A stretch of 64,000 bases of DNA from Ustilago trichophora (Eukaryota; Basidiomycota; Ustilaginomycetes; Ustilaginales; Ustilaginaceae). Shown piece by piece: positions 1 to 11,100 of the stretch; the stretch's first letter is position 1, and the number at the start of each line of letters is the position of its first letter. Location: contig OOIN01000012.1 in NCBI GenBank assembly GCA_900323505.1, forward strand, positions 1-64,000, in the 5' to 3' direction. The notes under the pieces were generated by a model. It did no database searches. It was not told where the DNA came from and saw only the letters and a list, made by a program, of their open reading frames with translations. A program made the position numbers and the translations under genes.

Positions 1-137
1 CCTAACCCTAACCCTAACCCTAACCCTAACCCTAACCCTAACCCTAACCCTAACCCTAACCCTAACCCTAACCCTAACCCTAACCCTAACCCTAACCCTA
101 ACCCTAACCCTAACCCTAACCCTAACCCTAAACCCTA

Positions 138-171
<34 letters not shown>

Positions 172-172
172 T
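1..172. repeat. Telomeric CCCTAA array (chromosome end)
   Basis: Uninterrupted CCCTAA units fill about the first 130 bases, followed by about 40 bases where CCCTAAA variants are mixed in. The C-rich strand at the 5' edge means the physical chromosome end lies to the left, with TTAGGG toward the terminus. The array meets unique sequence near 172 and abuts the 3' end of a minus-strand reading frame, whose stop codon is formed inside the variant repeats. Confidence 0.98.
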
Positions 173-1715
173 CTCCAGGGTCTGATCTTGCCTTTACATG
201 AGCTGGGTGTTGGACGGTGAGGTGTTCCACGCTGTTGGAAAGGAACATGACGATGTCTTGTGGTTGCAGCTCCACTGCTATGCCATACTCTGGCAGCTGC
301 AAGAGAGCATGTTGTCCGAGGTTGACCAGGATAGACACGTCTGCATCCTTCACGTCTTTGTGCACATTGCTGGAGAAGCCAAGGAATGGTGAGATGGTGG
401 AGTACAGCGGGTGGCAGTACCGGTCCAGGTCATCCACTTGCTTCTCTGCCCAAGGGAAGTGGACATCCATGCGCTCTTGAAGCTCTGACCTGAAGGTATC
501 ACAGAGACCAGAGTGGCCATTCTTGATGATGGGGAGAACAAACTTGCGGGTGAACTCTTTGAACCAGATGCAGAACTCCGCCACAGCTTGCCTGCCTTCC
601 TCCCTGCCTGGCTGCTGAGTCTCTTCCAATAGAGTCAATGGTGAGATGGTGGAGTACAGCGGGTGGCAGTACCGGTCCAGGTCATCCACTTGCTTCTCTG
701 CCCAAGGGAAGTGGACATCCATGCGCTCTTGAAGCTCTGACCTGAAGGTATCACAGAGACCAGAGTGGCCATTCTTGATGATGGGGAGAACAAACTTGCG
801 GGTGAACTCTTTGAACCAGATGCAGAACTCCGCCACAGCTTGCCTGCCTTCCTCCCTGCCTGGCTGCTGAGTCTCTTCCAATAGAGTCAAGCTGACCATC
901 ATCTTGTCGTACCAGATGCCAAAGTGGTAGTGTGGAAAGTGCTGCTGCTGATCCACTGTCTGCCGAGTGTCTGCCTTGTGTTTCTTGCACTTGGCTGTCT
1001 CCATGACCTTGCGGAACAAGGTGGCACCTTTGCTATAGCTCTTGGTCATGCTGGAGGCAGCAGACTCAGTGGCCGGACAGAAGCGCTGGAGGAAGACATT
1101 CCCGGTCTTGCTGTCCTGGAGGCTGATGTTGTGGGTGTAGACTGTGTTCTTGCAGTCATCAAAAGAGGTGATGGCCTGGCCGGTGATGATGGGCAAGGTC
1201 CAAGAGCACTTTGCCTGCCGATCCTTCTCCATTACCTTGTACTGTTTGTCAAGGGTGTACGTCTTGGCATTGATGGACGCAAGGCTGTACTGCAGCCTCT
1301 TGATGCGCTTCTGATCTGCTTGAGAAGTGCCGCCAGGTACAGGTATGTATGTCATTGTGGTGTGATGTACCATGGGAAGTGTGATCCAACTCAAAGAGAC
1401 GTGTCCAGTTTGGATTTTGATCCATCTCTTTGAGACATGTCCAGTTTGGATTTTGATCCATCTCTTTGAGACGTGTCCAGTTTGGATTTTGATCCGTCTC
1501 TTTGAGACGGACTGATTTTGAATTTTCATCCATCTCTTTGAGACTGACTGATTCTTGGAATTTGCGCGTCTCTTTGAGATGGACCAATTTCTGAAATTTG
1601 CGCGTCTCTTTGAGATGGACTCATTCAACCTCATTGACGCGTCAGGCCTCCACTTTGTCTGCATTTTCACAGACTCTGGAAATGCAATTAATGATTTATT
1701 TTGAGAAACATGCAA
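135..1715 (-). CDS. Telomere-abutting ORF with 2OG-Fe(II) dioxygenase-like motifs; probable last exon of the helicase gene
   Basis: A 526-codon frame reads toward and into the telomere. Residues 33-104 are six tandem 12-residue repeats rich in Lys/Arg. Residues 276-443 are an 84-residue segment present twice and identical. Near the end is an HxD pair (H452, D454), then a strand-rich stretch with an LPEYG-like segment, a distal His (H498) and an Arg (R510). This is the order expected for a double-stranded beta-helix dioxygenase, and the texture resembles fungal TET/JBP enzymes. The terminal residues are encoded by telomere repeats. The first 13 codons are probably intronic: an acceptor (TTTCCAG) at 1676 joins in frame with a GTGAGA donor at 1787 inside the helicase frame, giving one protein of about 2130 residues. 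The family call is inferred from motifs only; a truncated, inactive remnant remains possible. Confidence 0.55.
387..890. repeat. 252-bp perfect tandem duplication
   Basis: Two head-to-tail copies, 387-638 and 639-890, look identical base for base (the border can slide by a few bases). The unit is 84 codons, so the duplication is in frame and doubles an 84-residue segment of the overlapping protein just before its HxD motif. Confidence 0.95.
1404..1619. repeat. Six 36-bp tandem coding repeats
   Basis: Exactly six 36-bp units plus a partial one, sharing a core CTCTTTGAGA, keep the frame and encode 12-residue basic repeats of the form S-V-S-K-R-x-x-K-I-Q-x-x. The units closer to the telomere are nearly identical and the distal ones more diverged. 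They lie in the linker between the helicase and dioxygenase-like parts. Confidence 0.9.
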
Positions 1716-1725
1716 AGTCTTCTAT

Positions 1726-4700
1726 CTACATAGCCGCTGCTTCTACAGCCGCTGCAAACATGGCAAATGCCAGAAGCATACTCTCACCTTTGTAGGTCAC
1801 GGCTGTACCTAGCTCACCTTGTACCACTACCGCATGTGGGTCCATCTGATCCAAGCCAATCAACCGCAGCACATTGGCAGTGTGCTCTCTGCATCTGAGC
1901 ACTGCCGCAACTACGGGCAGCACAATGTCAGCATACCTGCGTGAGCATGCTGTAGAATTGGTTGAGCTGGTGTTGGCGCAAATGTTGATGGGAACCAGAC
2001 ATGCGTAACAAGCAATGTGCTTTGCTTTCTGCATGCGGCGCTTGAGGCCGCCAATGTAGGTTGCATTGATGCGTGGCTCTGATTGTGGCAACTTGTCCTT
2101 GATTTGCGGCCAGCAGTTGCAGTTGCTGAAAGAGTGTCGGATTCCATGTTGTCCAGAGCATGTGTGCTGGTTGCGGAAGAGGTAACACAAAGAGCACACA
2201 CCGGCAAGGCTCTGCAGTAGCGATCTGCTGCTTGATGTGTCAATGTCAATGTGCACAGGTGGATGTGCCGGTGATGGACTTAGGCTGAATGCAAATGGCG
2301 GAGGCGTAAAACTGAGAACCGGCAATGCTGGCTGAAGCTGGTTTTGAGCAGTGGAGGATAATATCTGGTTTGGCGCTCCTCTGCTTGCTGAGTGCTGATG
2401 GTTCAGGTCTAGAGCTGCCGTAAAACCTTGATGCCGCCGCTGACGTGGTGTAGGTGAATCCAAGGCCGTGGTGCTGACTTGCAACCGCCTACTGCTGCTG
2501 TTTGCAGCTTGGAGTTGACCAGCAGTCTGGGTCTTGCCATTCTGCTGCCGCTCACGCTTGTCAGACTCTGGCGGTGACTCCAAGCCAATGATCTTCTTTG
2601 GCGGTGTGACTGGTCCTTCCACACGCTGCTGGCAGAGGTCGCACAGCGCAAAGTCTGGCTGGCTGAGGCAAGTCACCGGCATTCCGTCCAGATAGCGTGA
2701 GATGGCCAGACGCCGGCAAGTACGCTCCTCTATGTAGAGCTGCACCTGTGCTTCACGTGTTTGGACTCTGGTGGCCAACAGCACCGCTGATGCTCCACTG
2801 CCACTACGTCCAGCGCGTCCTGACTCTTGCACGTAACTGACCATGTCCCATGTATCACCGCAATGGACCACCAGACTGACATGTTGCGGATTGATGCCTG
2901 TGCCGATAGCTGTTGTTCCAACAATGACGCGTTTGCCAGTGTTGGTCTCTGTGGCAGAACACCGCAACCATGTTGAAACCGTTCTCTGCTTCTGCTCCTC
3001 TGGCATGTCTGCGATCACGCAAGTGCAATTGAGATCCTCCGCTGTGGTTTGTGCTGCAGTGGTGGACTTGCAGAAGATCATCACTGCACCGGCAGGGTGA
3101 GCTTCAAGGAGACGCTTGATTTGGAATGGCATTTCCACACTTGATGTAAGTTGCTGGACCTTGTAGGAGATGTTTTTGCGGTTGGTGGCCGCCCTGATCA
3201 TGCCAGTACCATCTTGCGGGAGACAGAGTGTGGTCTTGAAGGTGGGAACCAGAGTTGGTGGCAGCGTAGCCGTAAGGAAGTACTGCTGCACCCGCACAGC
3301 AGAGATGAGTGCCTTGATCTTCTCCATTGCCGGACGGAAGGTGTTTTGAGTTACGCAGACATGGCACTCATCAAAGAAGATGGCTGCCAACCGCTTCTGC
3401 TGATCCAACTCTTGCGCCCAGTTGGCAAATGCTTGACTGTAGCAGTTCTCTGCTGCAACAAAGACCAGCTGACTGCCCTCTACTCTGTCTGCACTCCGGT
3501 AGCCTGTCCACTTGCTTGCCACAATTCCAACCCACTGACACTGCTCCATCAGATCATCTGTGAGTGCAATGAATGGCACCACCACAATAATGACAGAGGC
3601 TGGCGGCAGCCAATGCAGCGGTGCCATGAAAAGTGCAGACTTGCCGGACCCAGTGGCCATGACAATGATCAGTGGTGTCTCCTTGGCATAGATGGCATTG
3701 AGCGCATAGGCCTGCTCCAGTGTCTTGGTGCGGTGGCTGCCGGTCACCTTGAAGAGTGCATTGCTGACTGGTTCTGCTAGCACAGCAGAGCGTGAAATGG
3801 GGGCAGCAGGCACCGCACTTGTAGCGCTTGGTGGAGCAACTTCAATTGGATGCTCCAGCCTTTGCTTGACACACTGCATGTCCTCCTGCAAAGCATCCAG
3901 CTGCCGCTTCAGTGAAGATACTGCCTTGCAGTCATCTCCTGCTGCCTTTCCTGCCATGAGGTGGTCATATGGCTTGACGTCCTCTTCAAAGCGGGATGGC
4001 ATACCCCAGAATGCATGCCACCGCTCTGACACTTCCAACATGACATCCATGCTCTCTTGCGTGAGCTGATGCAGCATGCTTGCATCCAGGCCATAGTGCT
4101 GCTCTGCAGTCCGTGTTGAATGTCCAGCTTGAAGATCGTGAGCGCTGTCCAACACCTCTTCTGCAGTCATGGACCTCGGACGGATGAGCTTGCGGTCAAT
4201 GCTCACTGCCAGTTGCCGCCAAGTGCGCATGTTGAGGCCAGCCGTGATAGAGCTGATGTGCTCCTGGCAGAGTGCTTGCAGCATCTTGGTGACGGCATTT
4301 GTCTCCCATGCATTGCCGTGATGGTCCACCAAGAGCATAGAGCTGGCCGCACGGGGCTGCAGCACTGCATTATGTAGGAGATGGACAAACGGCACCACCT
4401 GAGCTACGTAAAAGACCACCATGCATCCCACTGGGTATGGCAGGAAGCGTGGAATCACCTTTTGACGTCCAGTGCCTTTCTTGCTGGGCAGAGCGGTGAA
4501 GACACTGCCATCATGCACAAAGAGGTTGCGTGGACCAACAAGCGTGTTGGTGTGCTGCAATTGGAGCAGCTCTGTACCTCTTGCAGGCAGACCGCTACCA
4601 AGCTCAATGAGCACCGCAAGCAGCTTGGTGAATTCATTGTGCATGCTGAAGTACGCATTGGCAGCATCTGCATCGAACTCCAACTCATCAGAGTATGGAT

Positions 4701-6715
4701 CCATGAGGGGTTGCGCAGCAGGTACGTTACCAGCAGCAGCACGGCAGAGAACACTGCTGATGCTCTGCAGCTCCGGAGAAGCGGCCACAAAGCTGAAGTC
4801 TGGTTGCATGTTGCGGTGATCATCCAGAATGTGCTTCAGGTTGAGCGCAAGTGATGCATCCTCTGGCAAAAGGCAGAGCTGACGTAGCAAAGCTTCTGCC
4901 CGCTTTTGCGCACCATGCATCAGAGCTTGGAGACGGTCCACTTGGATGGTCTCTGTTCCAAACTTGACGCTCTTGAGATCTTGCTGCCAGGAAAAGTGGA
5001 AGTTGGTGCCATCATCTTGCGCAAGTACTGTGCCATACCGGTGAAGGGATTGTAGGTATGAGCTGGCAGAGCTGCTGGTGCTGTACAGATAGCGCTTCAT
5101 CTGTAGATCAACCTCGGCAGCAATCTCCTCAGCAGAGCGCTCAATGAGCACACCATCTTCTGGATCCAACAGCCACTGCCAGAGCACTGCACGGCAGCAG
5201 AACTCCAAGCTGGCAATGATGGACGTAGCGGCATTGACTGGAATGGGAGTGCCATCTGCGCTGACGCAGAGGTGGAGGAACAGCCGTACCAAAGCAAGCT
5301 TGTCATTCTCACCATACACCTCTGGCTGTTGCGTGACCAAGAGGTGAGAGAGTTGGAGGAGGAGCGGCACTGCCTTGCTTGCCAGATCTTCATCAGTGAG
5401 CGGATCAATGTCTGCATCTGCACCGTAGTAAAGATCATGCAGATCTTGCAGTACAGAGTCCAGGTGTGCGCTGAGACCAAGATGCTCAGTCTGGTCACTG
5501 TCACCGTAATAGCCAAAAGAGACACCGTCAAAGACCGCATGGATAAGCAGAGCAAGTAAAAAGGCCCACATGTCCGCACGTTTCTTGACTGTTGGTAGGC
5601 TGAGGTTGTACGGCTGGCTTGGTTCAGGACTGTAGGCACGGAAAGTCTGTTGCACCTGCCTGCCAGTCTTGAGGAAAGCCGTCATCCATGTTGCGGCTGC
5701 TTGCTGTGTCATGACCAATACCCAATGGACAAAGTCTATATGAGCACCAGGCCACACCTTTTTTGACTTGCTGAGTGCGCCAATGGCCACAATAGGCTTG
5801 CCAGCCCAGTACGCATGCCAACCCAGCTGCTTGGCCCAAGGACCAATGTTGCCGCTGGCAGATTCAGGCTGAATGCCTGGCTTGAGCAGGTCTGCTTCAC
5901 GGAGGCAATCTTCATTCTGCTTGAGGAAGGCATCCACCTTTGTCTTGATATTGGCGCTGATGGTGCTTGCATCCAGAGCGGTGGTGAGAATGGCAGGAGG
6001 CGGTGTGGGATCCAGATCTTGATTGCGGACGTGAAGGTAGCGGATCTTCTTGCCGCACTCGTGCAACTTCTGCATGGGAACAGGATGGGTGTACGATGCT
6101 CTGCCTTTAGCATCAGGATGCCCACGCAGATGCTCGTAGAAAGCAGACTTGGCTTGGACGGCATAGGAGCACAAGTTGCAGCGGTAGCCTTGGAAGAGCT
6201 CACCCAGCTCAGGAATCATGCGCTCTGGCAGAAGATCCTTGTTGATGCAGACCGTGCCAGGAGACGGTACATCCAGTTCATCAAGGAGGCTACGCAGCAT
6301 CTCCTTGGCAGACCCAACCAGCGGCTTCTTGTGGACCTTCTTGATGTGAGCCGTGACGTGCTTGAAGTCTGGGATGAGCGGCAATTGAGGACAACAGCTG
6401 TCCAGGGTGCAGAGCAGGATGCGGGGATGGTCCACCAAGCGTAAGTTGAAGCGTGCCAGCTGAGCGGTGTGCTGAGGATCCACTGGAGTGGAAATGGTGG
6501 TTTCTTGATTTGCGGCTTGGTTGGCAGCAGGGAGAGCGTGACTGAATTCAAAAAATGCAAATAGTGATGTCAGCTGCTGATCATTGATGATGCGTGGTGA
6601 TGATTGCCCAAACATACCTGTCCGTATCACTGACTGCGTCAATTGTGTCGATGCCTGCATCAACAAGTTCAGCAGCAAGTACGCTGTCATCAGGATGGAA
6701 AGATTGCTGAGACAT
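1726..6715 (-). CDS. Telomere-linked RecQ-type helicase with C2H2 fingers and tyrosine-recombinase-like domain
   Basis: A large subtelomeric helicase like that described at U. maydis telomeres. Start chosen at ATG 6715; an intron 6542-6617 (GTATGT donor, CTGAC branch, TTCAG acceptor) joins in frame. Spliced numbering: zinc-finger-like CysHis sites near 77-103 and a clear C2H2 finger (C154, C157, H170, H174); a tyrosine-recombinase-like block at about 687-849 (R687, R808, H840, Y849, with His-x8-Tyr spacing as in XerC); then a superfamily 2 helicase with GSGKS (997-1001), DECH (1090-1093), TATLPP (1123-1128) and QESGRAGR (1271-1278). A RecQ-type zinc site follows (C1308, C1324, C1333, C1336), then a low-complexity tail and a Cys-rich region. 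The frame stops at 1726, but an intron (1676-1787) probably splices it to the next frame. Its job at telomeres is not established; the helicase assignment itself is secure. Confidence 0.9.
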
Positions 6716-8169
6716 GGTTGAAGAATTTGCTGGCGGTGGATAAAAGTGGTAGAGTACGGTAGAGAGAAGCTGGAATGGATTGTTGGATTGATGAGCAATG
6801 ATGGTCAGCAACGGTCAGAAAGGCACAGTATATATGCTTCAGAGGAGACAAGCAGCGCACATAGCAAGCACAGTCAGATGTACACTGTCAAGGATTCCAG
6901 CAAGCGTAACGGGTTACAGCAACAGCCACTTGAAGCACTCAATGTGTCCAAGAGGGAAACGTACAAAGGTAAGATGGTTTCACTTGCACTCACGCTCATG
7001 CAGACACACACTGCAAAGCAAACAAGTCAAGAAAGGATAGTGCAGAGCTGTGAGCGGTGTGGAAAATTTTGTTTCAGTGACCGTAAAGCCATCAAGTCAA
7101 GAAAGGATAGCGCAGATCTGTGAGCGGTGTGGAAAATTTTGTTTCAGTGACGGACAGACAAAGCTGTGCGGTGAGCAACAAGCAGACAAAGATCTGTGGT
7201 GTGTGACGGACAATGGACAACAGACAAAGGTGTACAGCGTGTGAAGGACAGACAAGGGTGTGGGTGCATGGCGGACAAAGGACAAGTACGTCAAAGTCAA
7301 GCTGTGAGAAAGTCTGTCCGTCAAACACAAAGCAAACTCAAAGCAACGGTCTGCACTTGGGAGCATCTGAGTTAGCTTTGTTGGTTCCAGCCGTGAGAGT
7401 CATTGACTGTTGTCTCAACATTGTCCTTCACACGCTTCCAGACAAAGGAGCCATGACTTGACGGACCAGCCGCTGTTCAGAGTGCTGTTGAAGGACGTAC
7501 ATGCTGCCAAGTTGAATTCACTGAAATTTGACGCGTCTGTCAGTCAGTCAGCGCAGAGTCAAATTGTGTGCGGTGCAATGAGAGTCCGTCTACTCATACC
7601 CAGACGCGTCACGCTCCTTGCTCCAAGGACACATTGCGCTCTCAATTTTGAGGCCAGCATTCTGATCAGAATTTTTGGCAGGCATGATTTTTGACATTGT
7701 CTGTCAATGTTTGTATTTGAGTTTTGTCCGTCTGCTGCAGTCCATGGGTACACATTGGTTGCCGTCACACACCTGACTGCTGTGTGTGCTTGCAGCAGGA
7801 ATCACTTCCTCAATCACGTCTGCCAGTCAGTCACGTCTGTCACGTCACCAAGCTTGTCAGTCAGTCAGTCATGTCCGTCACTCATCCTGTCTGCCAGTCA
7901 GTGAAGTGACAGACAGCTCAGTGAGTCTGCTGGAGGAGTGGGCCGCTCAGCCAAAAAGTTGGATTGGTCTGTCAGGCACTAGAGCAGTGTGGGTGAGCGT
8001 GTCTGTCACGCTAGCAATTTCCCTGAATTTTGACGCGTCCGTCACCCACCTGTCCGCTGCCCAGCCAAGGAAAAAGAATTTTCCGTTGCGGCACTGCACC
8101 AGTGTTTTTTGACGCGTCCCTCAGGCTGACGGAGCGCGGTCAGGTTGGCCATTTTGGCGGGACGGACTG
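6716..8169. other. Subtelomeric spacer upstream of the helicase gene
   Basis: No convincing gene. The stretch is rich in short motifs such as GTCAGTCA runs and the core TTTGACGCGTC, with ACGCGT at about 7530, 7604, 8033 and 8114 (another lies at 1637). A 70-bp-offset direct repeat sits at 7023-7151. It should contain the promoter of the helicase gene, transcribed leftward. The spacer ends where truncated ABC transporter sequence begins, near 8200. Confidence 0.7.
7023..7151. repeat. Short direct repeat, 70-bp period
   Basis: Copies at 7023-7081 and 7093-7151 differ at only about two positions over 59 bases (for example TAGTGCAGAG versus TAGCGCAGAT). The repeat is non-coding. Confidence 0.85.
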
Positions 8170-11100
8170 GTGCTTCTCCCGCGGCTGGCGCACCACGGCC
8201 TAGGGCTAGGGATGCAGCGCACTTCGGGATGGACGCCTGACCCCTCGCTCCTATCCTACGTGCCTCAAAATCCTTTCCTTCTCGCCGCCAGCATCCGAGA
8301 TAATATCCTGTTTGGTCTCGACTTTGATGCAGCCCGATTTGAAGCTGTTATATTTGCATGCGGGCTCAAACCAGATTTGGCGATGCTCATGCACGGGGAA
8401 CATACCTTGATTGTTGCGGAAGGGTCAAATTTGTCAGGCGGTCAAAAGGCTCGGATCTCGTTGGCTCGAGCAATCTACTCTCGCGCAGGCATTGTGCTGA
8501 TCGACGATTGCCTGTCTGCTGTGGATGCCAAGACGTCCAAGCATATCTGCAACAATCTGTTCGACAGCAAAGAAGGCAAAGACGCCAATCTGCTCCATGG
8601 CAGGACTACAATATTGGTCACACACCATGTAGGGTTGATTGTGAGCCGGTGTGCCACCATCCTCGAGCTCGATAATGGCCATCAGATTTTCTTCGGTAGC
8701 GCTTGGCAGTACATGGAATCATCGTTCTACAATTTCAACAAGACTATCTTGGAACATCTTGATGTTTCAAGCACAGATGCTAAGGAACTCGATCCTGTCT
8801 CAAGCCAGAGCTTGGTAAATAACCCGGAAGGTTGTGCACTTGACTCGCTGGACGGAAAGACAAATAATCATGGTAAGGAAACGCTTTCGACAAGACATCC
8901 ACCCCAGCAGCTTTCAAAGCAGGATCTGTCCGGTCCGTCACTGCATCATCGGGATGACCTTACTGACAGGTTCAGCACTGAATCTTCTGATTCAGCGATG
9001 GATCAAGGGTTTGACGAGGAAACCCAAGCACATGGCCGCGTGCCATTTGATGTATATCGAGCTTACATCCAAGCAGGAGGCGGCGTGTTTTTGTGGTCGT
9101 TAGTCCTTTTCTTTGCCTATCTCGAAAGCTTCGCCGAATTTGCGGGCAGCTGGTGGCTCAAGAAGTGGACCCAGTGTTTGACACCCGAAGCGCAGATGGG
9201 ACGCCAATGTCAAGGCCAGACAAGTCACGAAACTGGGTGGTGGTTGTACCGCTGGGCGTTGATTCAAGCTCTTGAAGTTGTCATCACTGTGGCCTGCAGC
9301 GCGTTGATCTGCACATCTTCTGTGCTAGCGGGAAGCCGCATGTTTCAACAAATGCTCAATGCGGTCCTACAAGCACCTCTCCGATTTCACGAGTCAGTGC
9401 GTTTGGGTCACATCTTGAAGCGATTTGGGCAGGACATGGAATCGATCGACTCACACCTTGCCGAGGAGATCAGCGAATTTCTGAACGGTCTGCTTGCAAC
9501 TATAATCTCGATCCTCGGAATGTTGGTGGGCGGCGGACCAGTCATCATTGTGCTGTTCCTCCTTGTTACTCCAGTCTTCTGTGTTTTGGTGTCCGTCTTT
9601 ACGGTTGCTTTACGAGACCTCCAGCGACTTGGCTCGATCGCCAAAGGAAGGCAAATGACGAAGCTTGTAGAGTTGATCACCGGCATCGTTACTATACGGG
9701 CTTTTGGTAAATCATCACGGTGCTATGCAGTGTTTCTTGAGACGCTGGATGAAAGCGTGACGCTACACTTCTGGCAGAGCCTACTTGGACAGTGGCTGAG
9801 TTTCCTTATGGGCATGCTCAGCTCGGTTTTGGCGCTAATTGCAGTTCTTCTGGCCACACTAAGTCCTGGTTATAGCACGGCCAGAACTGGCTTCACGCTC
9901 GTGTTCATCCAGTCTCTTCTCAGCACGCTCCAACACAACCTCGAGTCGCTCACGAGCGTCGAGCAGAGCTTTGTTGCGGTCGAGCATGTTCTTGAGCACA
10001 TGAAGATTGAAGCAGAGCCGCTGGACAAGCACTCTAGTTTGAATGACAGTGACGTTTCGCAGAATTGGCCATCGAGTGGTGCAATTGAAATCAGGGATCT
10101 GTACGTGTCGCATGCTCCACATCTGCCAGATGTTCTCAAGGGAGTCAATCTCTCAATTCGGCCTGGCAAGAGAATTGCAATTGTCGGTGCGACAGGTAGC
10201 GGCAAGTCGACACTGATTTCTGCGCTCTTCCGTATGGTTCACTTTCGCCATGGAAACATCAAGATTGATGGACTTGATATTACAGACGTGTGTCTGAAAA
10301 GGCTTTGAAGTCAAATGATGATCATCCTGCAAGATTCGCAAGTCCTTTCTGGGACGCTCAGGGATGCGGTGGACCCACTTGGTCAGCATTCTGACAACGC
10401 AATTAATCGTGTTCTCCGGCAAGTTGGGTTGCTGGAAAACAAGGCTCCCACACTTGAAGGCTCCAGCTCGCGCAATTACGGGACGTTCTCTGACCCTACT
10501 GGCTCTGGTACGTCATCTAAGACTGGCTTGCTAGGAGACACTGTCGATGGCTGGTGAAGCGAATTTAATTTGCGCTCTTCAATGCAGCGTGACGGCCAAG
10601 AGAGCCGATCACACGAAAAAATTTCGGTTCTCGGCTAACACACAAGCGCGCGCTCAGTCAAGCAATTTGCGCTCGTCTCACTCACTCTCTCTCTCACTCT
10701 CTACCATCATCCAAACACTGTCCTCGTGAGGCAGTGTTTTTTCTTTTCCCGCCCGCCCGTCCCTTCTTGTTTCTCACTTGGACTGCATTTGGACCGCATT
10801 CCCTCCTTGTTCCTAGATCTCACGCACACTCCGCTCCGCTTTCATGCGACGTTCGACCACCCGTGTCCCTTACGGCCACGGCTGGGAACTCGCAAGCAAC
10901 TCCTTCGAGTTTAGGCAATCTTATCTCATTCTCATAATCTCTGGATCACATCCGTTCTCGGTGATGAGGCATACTCGGCTGGCCCTTTGCATTGAAACGC
11001 CGCTAACAGGAGCGGCAGCGCACAGGCTTCGTGGACTTTGGAGTCACGAATCGATGACGGAGGACGTAATATGGCGCTGGGCGAGATGCAACTACTCTCG

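Noticed and set aside
924..1433. Plus-strand open frame of 169 codons
   Set aside because: Shadow of the minus-strand frame, whose tandem repeats and duplication are in the minus-strand phase.
8200..8213. CTAGGGCTAGGG as an interstitial telomere repeat
   Set aside because: Only two degenerate units, in the orientation opposite to that expected for a healed end, and readable as part of a CCTAGG palindrome.
10845..10865. tRNA-like B-box (GTTCGACC) in the insertion, also near 44180
   Set aside because: No A-box at tRNA spacing and no cloverleaf can be drawn; the nearest CTCAGTCG-like stretch is about 200 bases away.
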